From: CAJBNH01 sp964447285
GTDB taxonomy: Bacteria > Myxococcota_A > UBA9042
Reading direction: 5' to 3'
Assembly (NCBI GenBank): GCA_964447285.1
Contig: CAYURO010000006.1
Span: 121,439 to 185,438 of the forward strand
DNA: 64,000 bases
Positions 28,681 to 36,645 of the stretch are shown one piece after another (within the stretch, counting starts at the first letter, position 1; every line of letters begins with the position of its first letter). Both the position numbers and the translations under genes were made by a program. The notes beneath the pieces are model-generated. The model saw nothing but the letters and a program-made list of their open reading frames with translations. It ran no database searches and was not told the origin of the DNA.

Positions 28681-29919
28681 TCAACGCCGTCGCCCGTGAC
28701 GCCCGCGCAGCTCCCGCTCCACCTGCTGAAGCGTCAGCCCCCGCTTGGCCAGCAGCGCCATCGTGAAGAACATGACGTCGGCAGCCTCCCACACCGTGTC
28801 GCGGTCGGTGGGGGCCTCGGTCAGCTCCTTGGCTTCCTCCAGGATCTTGGACTTCAGCAGTTCTTCGTCCTCGAACAGCTTGCGCGTGTACGAGCCCGCG
28901 TCGGCGTGCTTCAGCCGGTCCTGCAGCACCTTCTCGAGGTGCGCCAGGTTGAACCACGTGTCGCCAAAGCAGCCGTGCTGGGGCAAGTGACAGGCACGGC
29001 CCACCTGATCGACCTTGTACAACAGCGTGTCGCGGTCGCAGTCCCACCGCACCTCGCGCACGTGTTGAACATGGCCGCTGGTCTCGCCTTTCTGCCACCG
29101 CTCGTGACGGCTGCGCGAGAAGTACGTGCCCAGACCGGTCTCCAACGTCTCTCGCACCGCGGCCCGGTCGGCCCATGCGTGCATCAGCACCTGACCGCCC
29201 GACTCTTGCGCCACCACGGGGATCAAGTCGCCGACCTTGTCCCAGTCCAGTAGGGCCAAGTACGCTTCGCTCAAGGACAATCTTCCCGTGTAGATCGCCA
29301 TCCCCAGCTGGCAGGACGCGCCCATCTTGTCCAGCGCCACCACCTCGTCGACCGTGGTAATGCCACCTGCTGCCACCACGTGCCGGTCGGTCGCCGCGAC
29401 AACCGCACGTACGGCCTCGAGATCGGTGCCGCCCAGCATCCCTTCGCGATCGACGACCGTGAACAGGAACTCGCTGCAGTACGGCGCCAAAGCCACTGCG
29501 CGCTCGACCGGCGTGTCCGTGGTCGACTTGGTCCAACCCTCCGTCACCACTCGGTTCTTTTTGGCGTCCAGCGCGACGATCACCGCTTCGGGCGGGTATT
29601 TCGAAAGGAACTCGGGCGTGGCGGCCGTGCCCAGAATGATCTTGCGAGCCCCCGCGCGCAGCAGTCGGTCGGCCCGGGCGTGGTCGCGAATACCACCGCC
29701 AACGCGGGCTTCGACCCTGGCGGTGATTTGCTCGATGACGGCGAGGTTGTCGCCTCGGCCCAATGCCGCGTCCAGATCGATGACCGCGATCTCGCCGTAA
29801 CGGGCGAACTTCTCGGCAAGGGCGACCGGGTCGTCCACGGTCACTGCACAGTCGTCGGGGTTACCGCGGCGCAGCTGAACGGCCTTGCCGCCAAGGAGAT
29901 CGATGGAGGGGATGATCAT
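28681..29919 (-). CDS. Trifunctional HisA-HisI-HisE fusion
   Basis: 412 residues joining three histidine-pathway enzymes in one chain. Residues 1-225 are the HisA isomerase barrel: Asp7 in IPSIDLLGG, VTEGW at 125-129, FTVVDREGMLGG at 153-164 and AAGGI at 183-187. Residues 224-322 are the PRA-CH cyclohydrolase HisI: WQKGETSG at 275-282, the metal triad DCDRD at 293-297, and CH at 310-311 with Cys317. Residues 326-400 are the PRA-PH pyrophosphatase HisE, with KSKILEEAKEL and AADVMFF helices. Order in the pathway is E, I, A, the reverse of the domain order. No frameshift is needed. HisIE alone is a common fusion; joining HisA to it is unusual to my knowledge. Confidence 0.9.
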   Translation of the reverse strand: MIIPSIDLLGGKAVQLRRGNPDDCAVTVDDPVALAEKFARYGEIAVIDLDAALGRGDNLAVIEQITARVEARVGGGIRDHARADRLLRAGARKIILGTAATPEFLSKYPPEAVIVALDAKKNRVVTEGWTKSTTDTPVERAVALAPYCSEFLFTVVDREGMLGGTDLEAVRAVVAATDRHVVAAGGITTVDEVVALDKMGASCQLGMAIYTGRLSLSEAYLALLDWDKVGDLIPVVAQESGGQVLMHAWADRAAVRETLETGLGTYFSRSRHERWQKGETSGHVQHVREVRWDCDRDTLLYKVDQVGRACHLPQHGCFGDTWFNLAHLEKVLQDRLKHADAGSYTRKLFEDEELLKSKILEEAKELTEAPTDRDTVWEAADVMFFTMALLAKRGLTLQQVERELRGRHGRRR

Positions 29920-30066
29920 GGGGAGTTATCGCTCGTCAGCGCGCAGGGACCGCTGCTCGTCGCACCAACCGTAGCCGTTTCGGGCGTGACCCGCAAGGCA
30001 GCGGACCGCCCCGCAGACGCCGACAGCCTTTGCCGTCGCTGTTTCCAGCCGCCGCGGCGACATGGC

Positions 30067-31941
30067 CTACTTCTGAGCCAATAGCTTCTCCATCTCGTCC
30101 ATCGTGGCGTTCATCTCGCGAATGGCCGCTTGGAACGGAGCAGAGGTGGTCATGTCAACGCCCGCTTCTTTCAGCAGGTCGATCGGGTACTTGGACGAGC
30201 CGGAGGACAACAGCTTCAAGTAGGCGTCGCGGGTCTTCGGCGTCCGGTCGGCACGCAGGTCGGCCGCAATCTTGGCCGAGGCGGTGATGCTGGTCGCATA
30301 CTGGTACACATAGAAATTATAGTAGAAATGCGGAATGTAGGCCCACTCGATGCCGTACAGGTCGTCGACCTTGCACACGCCTGCCGCGTCGCCGTAGTAC
30401 TCCTTGACCAGCGCGCGATACACCTCGCTCAACTTTTCGCCCACCAGAGGCTCGCCCTTCTCGGCAAGCTGATGGATCTTCAGCTCGAATTCGGCAAACA
30501 GCGTCTGCCGGAACAGCGTCGTCCGCAGCCCGTCCAGATGCGACCCCAACAGGAACAGGCGAGTGGCCTTGTCCTTGGTCTGGCCGAGCATGTGGTGCAG
30601 CAACAGGTTCTCGTTCAGCGTCGAGGCCACCTCTGCCACGAAGATCTTGTAGTCGTGGGTCGGATACGGCTGATGCTTGTCGGACAGGTAGGTGTGCAGC
30701 GAGTGGCCAGACTCGTGGGCCAGCGTCGACACCTCGTCGTAGATCCCCGTGAAGTTTTGCAGTTGGTAGGGATGCACGCCGTACGCGCCGGTCGAGTAGG
30801 CGCCCGACTTCTTGCCCGTGGTCGGGATCCAGTCCACCCAACCCTGCTCGAAGCTGCGGTGCAAGTCGGCCACATACGTCGGTCCCAGCGGTGCCACGGC
30901 CTTTTCCACAAGCGCCATGGCCTGTTCGGGGGTGTAGTGCAGGTCCACCTCCTTGACGATGGGGGCGTACAGGTCCTCGTACCGCAGCTGGTCCAGACCC
31001 ATCATCTTCTGCCGCAGCTTCAGATAGCGGTGCAGGGTCGGCAGGTTGGCGTGCACGTCGGCAATCAACTGCGTGTAGACGCGGGTCGGCACGTTCGAGT
31101 CGAAGATCGCAGCGTGCAGGGTGCTGTCGTACTTGTGCACGTTCTTGTCGAACAGGTGCGTCTTGACCGTCGCGTCCAGGGTCGCGCCGAGCGTGCGCTC
31201 GAAGTCCTTGTAGCGGGTAAAGAAGGTCCGAAAGACAAGGTCGCGGTCCTGCCGGTCGGCCGACGTGCGGTACTTGGTGTAGGCCTGCGCGTCCAGACGC
31301 ACCTTCTCGCCCGACTTCAGGGTCACTTCGGGGTACGGCAAGTCCGCGTTCGTAAAGGTGTCGTACGCGTTCATCGCACCGTCGGCCATGATGGCGGCCT
31401 CGGCGGCGACCTTCTCCTCTGCCGCACCCAGCGTGTGCGGGGCGTAACGCAGGATGTCGTTCAGCCACGGAGCATAGGGTGCCAGTCGCGGCTCAGCGGC
31501 AACGAAGGCGTGCACCTTGGCCTCGCCCAAGGCCAGAATCTCTGGGCGGATGTAAGCCGCTACGGCCGCGAACTTGACGGCCAGACTCTCGGACGCCTGC
31601 TTCATCTCGCGAGGCTTGCCCAGCCGCGTGTCCTCGTCCGACCGCATCGACGCATACGTGACCAGATGCGTCAGGTCCTTGTCGACCGCCATCCACGCGT
31701 CCAGCGCCCCGACGAAATCGGCAGCAGAGGTCCCGAACTTGCCCTGAAACGCCGCGAGCTTGGGGATGCGCGCCGTGAGGTCGTCCTTGGCCAAGAACCA
31801 CGCGGCCTCCGTCGCGAACAGGTCCGACGTCTTCCACTTGTACTTTTCCGCAACTTGCGAGCGCTCTTCGGCGTGGCCCCCGGCGGGAATCGACAGGGTG
31901 GTCGCAGCAAGCAGGGTCAACAGGCGAACGTGTCGGGTCAT
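30067..31941 (-). CDS. Exported M3-family oligoendopeptidase (PepF-like)
   Basis: 624 residues from the ATG at 31941, with AGAGGAG eight bases upstream; an ATG 18 bases earlier is less well placed. Residues 1-24 look like a Sec signal peptide ending GGHA, so the enzyme is probably periplasmic or secreted, unlike the cytoplasmic PepF of Gram-positive bacteria. Zinc site: HESGH at 409-413 with third ligand Glu437 in FVAEVAS. The N-terminal half is the helical oligopeptidase_F domain. It should cleave short peptides. A promoter is proposed at 32002-32030. hisA-IE lies 147 bases downstream on the same strand. Confidence 0.9.
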   Translation of the reverse strand: MTRHVRLLTLLAATTLSIPAGGHAEERSQVAEKYKWKTSDLFATEAAWFLAKDDLTARIPKLAAFQGKFGTSAADFVGALDAWMAVDKDLTHLVTYASMRSDEDTRLGKPREMKQASESLAVKFAAVAAYIRPEILALGEAKVHAFVAAEPRLAPYAPWLNDILRYAPHTLGAAEEKVAAEAAIMADGAMNAYDTFTNADLPYPEVTLKSGEKVRLDAQAYTKYRTSADRQDRDLVFRTFFTRYKDFERTLGATLDATVKTHLFDKNVHKYDSTLHAAIFDSNVPTRVYTQLIADVHANLPTLHRYLKLRQKMMGLDQLRYEDLYAPIVKEVDLHYTPEQAMALVEKAVAPLGPTYVADLHRSFEQGWVDWIPTTGKKSGAYSTGAYGVHPYQLQNFTGIYDEVSTLAHESGHSLHTYLSDKHQPYPTHDYKIFVAEVASTLNENLLLHHMLGQTKDKATRLFLLGSHLDGLRTTLFRQTLFAEFELKIHQLAEKGEPLVGEKLSEVYRALVKEYYGDAAGVCKVDDLYGIEWAYIPHFYYNFYVYQYATSITASAKIAADLRADRTPKTRDAYLKLLSSGSSKYPIDLLKEAGVDMTTSAPFQAAIREMNATMDEMEKLLAQK

Positions 31942-32292
31942 CGAAAGGCTCCTCTTCATCGGTGCTGAAGCACCCTTGTCACGGGCGGGGGGATGCAGCG
32001 GGGAGTACGCTGCGGTGGCGTGGGCGTCAAGGCGAAAACGAGGCCGTGCCGGCGGCGGGAGGGAGACTGGCCAGCCGCCGCGATCTTGCCTATGCTGAAG
32101 ACTGCCCGTGCCAAGAGTCGGCGGCCGCGTCGACTGCTCCTGCGACAGACCCCTCGGGCAGGACATCAGGCCCACCCGCCGCATCGCCAAAGTGCGGAAG
32201 TCTCCAGCGTTTGGCAGCTCTTGCATATTGAGAACAGGCACTTGCGTTCGTGAAGGGTACCTGCAAGGAACCCTTGTCTGAGGGACGACTTC
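31942..32292. other. Divergent intergenic region between pepF-like and GGDEF genes
   Basis: 351 bases. It holds the proposed leftward promoter for the peptidase gene. Close to the GGDEF start, arms AAGGGT and ACCCTT (about 32252-32276) face each other and could form a hairpin in that gene's leader. No gene is supported. Confidence 0.4.
32002..32030 (-). promoter_or_regulatory. Predicted sigma70-type promoter of the M3 peptidase gene
   Basis: Read on the minus strand: TTGACG at 32030-32025, a 17-base spacer, then TACTCC at 32007-32002. The -35 box matches five of six consensus bases. The transcript would have a leader of about 55 bases before the ATG at 31941. Confidence 0.4.
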
Positions 32293-33510
32293 ATGACCGA
32301 GGAAGCCGCCGAAGAACTCCGCCACCTGCTGCGCCTTGAAACGGTCGCACGTCAGAAGGCCGAGGCCCTCGTCCAACAGCGCAACCGTGAGCTCAAGGCC
32401 AAGGCTTCGGAGCTCGACCGACTCATGGACGGCGAACGTCGGGCTCGTCATCAGGTCGAGGTGTTGCGGTCTGCCCTGCAGTCCTTTACGCGTGAATTGG
32501 CCCCACGGGCCGTGCTCGAGCTCGTCGGGACGTTCTTGCGGCAGCTGGTGCCCCACGACGGCCTGGCCGCGCTGCGTGTCCGGGGCGGCTTGGTGGCCGA
32601 CGAGGTGCTGGAAGGAATGCTGTCTGGCGACGTCCCGGCCACCGTGCTGCGGAACCGACCGACACCTTGGGAACGGCTGATCGGCGAGTCACAGCCCATG
32701 CTCTGCGTCGATGTCGCGAACGCCTTCGTGCCAGCGCTGTGGCCGCTGCACCCCGAGACGCGCAGCTGGCTGGTCACCCCGATGCGGGCGCGGGATCGCA
32801 TTCAGGGGTGGATCGTCGTCGAGTCCCGTACCCCGGGCGCCATGACCGAGGCCCAACTGGACCTTGCCGAAGCACTGGCGAACGAGGCCGCCATCGCGCT
32901 GGACAACGCCAATCTTTTCGGAGAGGTGCAGCGTCTGTCCGTCACCGATGCCCTGACGGGGCTGGCCAACCGACGGCGGCTGGGAGAGTTCGCGCACCAA
33001 GAATTCCAGCGCGCCGTGCGGCATGACTTGGCCCTGTGCGTCATTATGCTGGATCTGGATTTCTTCAAGCAGGTCAACGACGAATACGGTCACGCCGTCG
33101 GCGACCGGGTCCTTGCCAGCGTCGGAGCGGCGTGTCGAGCGGCCGTGCGAGCCACCGACGTCGCAGCACGGTATGGCGGAGAAGAATTGTGTTTTCTACT
33201 GCTGGAAACCGACGCGCTGGGCGGCCATGAGTTGGCAGAGCGACTGCGCGTGCGGATCTCGCGCCTGATGTTCACCACGGACTCTGGCAGCTTCCATGTC
33301 ACCGCAAGCTTGGGCGTGGCCCAGCGCGAGTATGCGGACGCCTCGCATGAGGAGGTCTTCGCGCGCGCCGACGAAGCCCTGTATCAGGCCAAACGCGATG
33401 GGCGCGACAAGGTCGTCACGCGCCGCCTGGAAGGTCGACGCAGCCCGACGGCCCGCGCGTCCCGGTCGTTCTTCATCTCTGGAGTGCTGTTGCCCACGAC
33501 GACCAAGTGA
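32293..33510 (+). CDS. GAF-GGDEF diguanylate cyclase
   Basis: 405 residues. A coiled coil (about 1-60) is followed by a GAF-like sensor domain (about 65-205) and a GGDEF domain (about 215-385). The active site reads GGEEL at 295-299, a variant that is usually active, with metal-binding Asp254 in MLDLD. An RxxD inhibitory site (Arg286-Asp289) lies five residues before it, so product inhibition by c-di-GMP is expected. No membrane segment, so it is cytoplasmic. The gene converges on the REC-HD-GYP gene with only eight bases between the stops, placing synthesis and breakdown of c-di-GMP side by side. Confidence 0.92.
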   Translation: MTEEAAEELRHLLRLETVARQKAEALVQQRNRELKAKASELDRLMDGERRARHQVEVLRSALQSFTRELAPRAVLELVGTFLRQLVPHDGLAALRVRGGLVADEVLEGMLSGDVPATVLRNRPTPWERLIGESQPMLCVDVANAFVPALWPLHPETRSWLVTPMRARDRIQGWIVVESRTPGAMTEAQLDLAEALANEAAIALDNANLFGEVQRLSVTDALTGLANRRRLGEFAHQEFQRAVRHDLALCVIMLDLDFFKQVNDEYGHAVGDRVLASVGAACRAAVRATDVAARYGGEELCFLLLETDALGGHELAERLRVRISRLMFTTDSGSFHVTASLGVAQREYADASHEEVFARADEALYQAKRDGRDKVVTRRLEGRRSPTARASRSFFISGVLLPTTTK

Positions 33511-33518
33511 TCGCGTCG

Positions 33519-34589
33519 TCAGTCCGGCAGCAGGAACCCGGTCGAGAACACGGCAACGCAAGCGTCCACAATGTCGGCACGATAGCGAGTGCCCCGACCT
33601 GACTCGACTTCGTCGAGAGCCGCCCGAATTCCCAGCGCAGGTCGGTACGGCCGATGCGACGCCATCGCCTCGACGACATCCGCCACCCCGATGACCTGCG
33701 CCTCTGTCAAAATCTCGTCGCCTTGCAGCCCTGCGGGGTAGCCAGAGCCATCCGGACGCTCGTGGTGCTGCACGACAATGTCGGCGACTGGCCACGGAAA
33801 CTCCACGCACCGCAAGATCTCCCAACCGGCCGCCGAGTGCTCACGGATCAACGCAAATTCGGCGGGAGACAGCTTGGTGGGTTTGGACAGGATATCGGTC
33901 GGCACCCGAAGCTTGCCCAAGTCGTGCAGCAGACCGGCCATGCGCAGCCCCTCGCGGGCATCGGCCGGCAGTCCCAGCCGGTCCCAAATGGCGCAAGCGA
34001 GGACGGTGACGCGACGTTGGTGCCCGCCGGTGTAGGGGTCGCGCATGCCGACCGCCATCGAAAGCGCCTCCGCTGTACTCGTCAGCAACGCACTCAGCCG
34101 TTCCAGCGCGACCTCACGCTGGGCGACGGTATTCTGAAGCTCCTGGGTACGCTCGGCGACCAAACTCTCCAGTTCATCGCGATGTCGGCGGTTCTCGTCG
34201 TTCAAACGCACATTTTCTCGGCGCAGCGCGACTTGGCGTGCGGCTCTGGCGACGACCCGACAGACCTCATCCTTGCGCACGGGCTTGGCCAAATAGTCGA
34301 ACGCTCCCATGCGCAGCGCATCGGTAGCGGTCTCCACAGTCGGTTCGCCGGTGAACAAGATCACCTGCGCAAGCGGCAACGCGACGCGAACAAACTCCAG
34401 AAGCTGCAGACCGTCATCGCCGGGCATCACGATATCGGACAGCACGATGTCGAATCGGTGGCGTTCGATACACGCCCGCGCCTCGATCGCGCTGGCCGCC
34501 GTCTGAACCTCATGACCCGCGTCGGTAAGAAAGATCCCGATGGTGCGTCGAATTCCATCCTCGTCATCCACGATCAACACGCTGGCCAT
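33519..34589 (-). CDS. Response regulator with HD-GYP c-di-GMP phosphodiesterase domain
   Basis: 356 residues from the ATG at 34589. Residues 1-120 are a receiver domain with phospho-acceptor Asp52 (LSDIVMPG) and Lys102. A coiled coil (about 120-165) leads to an HD-GYP domain with His222-Asp223 in LLHDLGKL and HHERPDGSGYP at 275-285, all expected catalytic and GYP residues present. It should hydrolyse c-di-GMP under control of phosphorylation. The divergent histidine kinase gene (34854-36638) is the natural partner candidate. The longer upstream open frame has no support. Confidence 0.92.
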   Translation of the reverse strand: MASVLIVDDEDGIRRTIGIFLTDAGHEVQTAASAIEARACIERHRFDIVLSDIVMPGDDGLQLLEFVRVALPLAQVILFTGEPTVETATDALRMGAFDYLAKPVRKDEVCRVVARAARQVALRRENVRLNDENRRHRDELESLVAERTQELQNTVAQREVALERLSALLTSTAEALSMAVGMRDPYTGGHQRRVTVLACAIWDRLGLPADAREGLRMAGLLHDLGKLRVPTDILSKPTKLSPAEFALIREHSAAGWEILRCVEFPWPVADIVVQHHERPDGSGYPAGLQGDEILTEAQVIGVADVVEAMASHRPYRPALGIRAALDEVESGRGTRYRADIVDACVAVFSTGFLLPD

Positions 34590-34745
34590 GAGCGAGCCCC
34601 CCGAAGCGTACCTGGTCACGAAGTACCGCTGCCGGTCCCCTTTCTTTCGCTGGTCACGTCTGCTCGTTTTGCCATTTCGCCGCAGTTGTCGCAAGGGCCA
34701 CGCGCCGCTGCGCCCGGTTGAGCCGAAGAGCCGGTCGGCGTATCG

Positions 34746-34773
34746 TTGACAACTCGCACGCCCACCGCACCAT
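34746..34773 (+). promoter_or_regulatory. Candidate promoter of the histidine kinase gene
   Basis: A perfect -35 box TTGACA at 34746-34751 is followed after 16 bases by CACCAT at 34768-34773, a weak -10 box. The kinase start lies 81 bases downstream. The exact -10 is uncertain. Confidence 0.3.
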
Positions 34774-34853
34774 GCGAATGCAATTTGCCGTCGCGTCGCG
34801 AATGACCCTTGGCCTGAAGGCCCACCGGCGCCCCCGCGCCCACGGATACCCCC

Positions 34854-36638
34854 ATGCAACTGGACCTGCGCACGGTTGTCGTCAGCAGCGTGGCCTCGTC
34901 CGTCATCTGCTCGCTGGTCGTCGTCGCTCTGTGGCGCCAAAGCCGAAATCGCTATGCGGGAACCGGGTATTGGGCCATCGGCTTCGCAATGCAGACGGCG
35001 GGATTGCTTCTGGTCACGCTGCGGGGCCAGATCCCGAACTGGCTCTCGATGGCCGTCGCCAACACAATCATCATCTCCAGCGCCGTGATGGTGCACTACG
35101 GTTTGGGTCGATTCTTCGAGCGGCGATGTTGGAAATTGTTAAACGCGGCGCTGGTCCTGACGTTCCTGTCCGTGCACACCTATTTCACGGTGGTATACCC
35201 CGACCTGGCCATCAGAAACCTAAATCTTTCCATAGCACTTCTGATCGTGATCCTGCAAAACCTCTGGCTGATGTGGGGTCGCGTCGATCGATCGATGCTC
35301 AGGATTTCGTCGCTGCTGGCGCTGGTATTCGGCGCGTACGGCCTGCTTAGCCTCGCCCGTATCATCGGTTTCGTCGCGGGGAAGCACGCGCCGCAGGACC
35401 TGTTCGACCCCGATCCGTTCGAGTCGACCGTGTTGATATCGTACCAAGCGCTGTTTGTGCTGCACACGTTCGGTCTGGTGCTGATGGTGAACAATCGTTT
35501 GGTCGCCGATGTCCGTGGGCAGGAGGCGAGATTCTCGGCTGCGTTCCGGTCGGCGCCGTTCGCGGTCATGCTCACCCGGCTCTCTGACGGAATGGTGACC
35601 GACGTCAACGACGGGTTCGCCGATATCACGGGATACTCACGGGACGATATCGTCGGGGTCACGACTGTGGCCGCGCACTTGTGGGAACGGCCAGAGGACC
35701 GGACAGAAGTCGTGGCCGAGCTGCAGCGGACCGGGCACGTGCGCGCCAAAGAGTACCTGTTTCGCGTCAAGTCGGGCGCCGTCATCACCGGCTCGTTTTC
35801 CGGGCAAATCCTGCGGGTTGGCGGGCAAGTCTACGCGCTGTCAACCATCAACGACATCACGGAAGCCAGACAGCGGGAGCTGCAGCGTCAGCAGTCCGAC
35901 GGCGTCGAGCGGCAGCGCCAGAAGCTGGAGGCCATCGGGACGCTGGCCAGTGGCGTGGCCCATGAGATCAACAACCCCCTGACCGTCATCCTGAACTATG
36001 GCGACCTGCTGCAGTCCGAGGTCAATCCGGTTCACGTCAAGGACTACGCCTCGAACATCGTTCGCGAGAGCGAGCGCGTCGCCACCATCGTACGCAACCT
36101 GCTGAGCTTTGCCCGCCAGGACAGCGACGTGCGAACGGCCGCCAGCCTGGCCGACGTGGTGGACCGGACCTTGTCGTTGGCGCGCTCCGGTCTGCGCAAG
36201 GAGCATATCGCCGTCGAGTGCACGGTCCCGGCGGACCTTCCCGCCGTGATTTGCCGGTCGCAGCAGATTCAGCAGGTGCTCATGAATCTGCTGACCAATG
36301 CCCGCGATGCGATGCGAGAGGTTCCGCGTACCGACGGCTCCACCAGCGCCTTGCACATCGTCGGCTCCACCTTCGACAAGGACGGAGTGCTCTGGGTCCG
36401 GCTCACCGTGCAGGACAACGGAACCGGCATCGCTGCCGACGTCGCCCCCAAGGTGTTCGACCCGTTCTTCTCGACCAAGGCGCGGGACAAAGGGACGGGG
36501 CTCGGGTTGTCGATCAGCTACGGCATCGTCCAAGACCACCATGGCGAGCTGTGGTTCGAGACCGAGGTCGGCAAGGGGACGTCCTTCCACCTGGACCTTC
36601 CCGTTCAGGACGTTCCTCGGTCCGAAAAGCCGGCTTGA
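34854..36638 (+). CDS. Membrane-bound PAS sensor histidine kinase
   Basis: 594 residues. Residues 1-215 contain about seven hydrophobic segments, forming an unassigned multi-helix sensor. A PAS domain (about 225-340) and a short coiled coil follow. HisKA contains the phospho-acceptor His370 in GVAHEINNPL. The HATPase region shows an N-box (QQVLMNLLTNARDAM), DNGTGI and GTGLGLSISYGIV. It ends with FHLDLPV. It is divergent from the REC-HD-GYP gene across 264 bases, which makes that regulator the best guess for its target. The ATG at 34854 has no strong ribosome-binding site. It converges on the glycosyltransferase gene, with seven bases between stops. Confidence 0.9.
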   Translation: MQLDLRTVVVSSVASSVICSLVVVALWRQSRNRYAGTGYWAIGFAMQTAGLLLVTLRGQIPNWLSMAVANTIIISSAVMVHYGLGRFFERRCWKLLNAALVLTFLSVHTYFTVVYPDLAIRNLNLSIALLIVILQNLWLMWGRVDRSMLRISSLLALVFGAYGLLSLARIIGFVAGKHAPQDLFDPDPFESTVLISYQALFVLHTFGLVLMVNNRLVADVRGQEARFSAAFRSAPFAVMLTRLSDGMVTDVNDGFADITGYSRDDIVGVTTVAAHLWERPEDRTEVVAELQRTGHVRAKEYLFRVKSGAVITGSFSGQILRVGGQVYALSTINDITEARQRELQRQQSDGVERQRQKLEAIGTLASGVAHEINNPLTVILNYGDLLQSEVNPVHVKDYASNIVRESERVATIVRNLLSFARQDSDVRTAASLADVVDRTLSLARSGLRKEHIAVECTVPADLPAVICRSQQIQQVLMNLLTNARDAMREVPRTDGSTSALHIVGSTFDKDGVLWVRLTVQDNGTGIAADVAPKVFDPFFSTKARDKGTGLGLSISYGIVQDHHGELWFETEVGKGTSFHLDLPVQDVPRSEKPA

Positions 36639-36645
36639 GGCAGCC

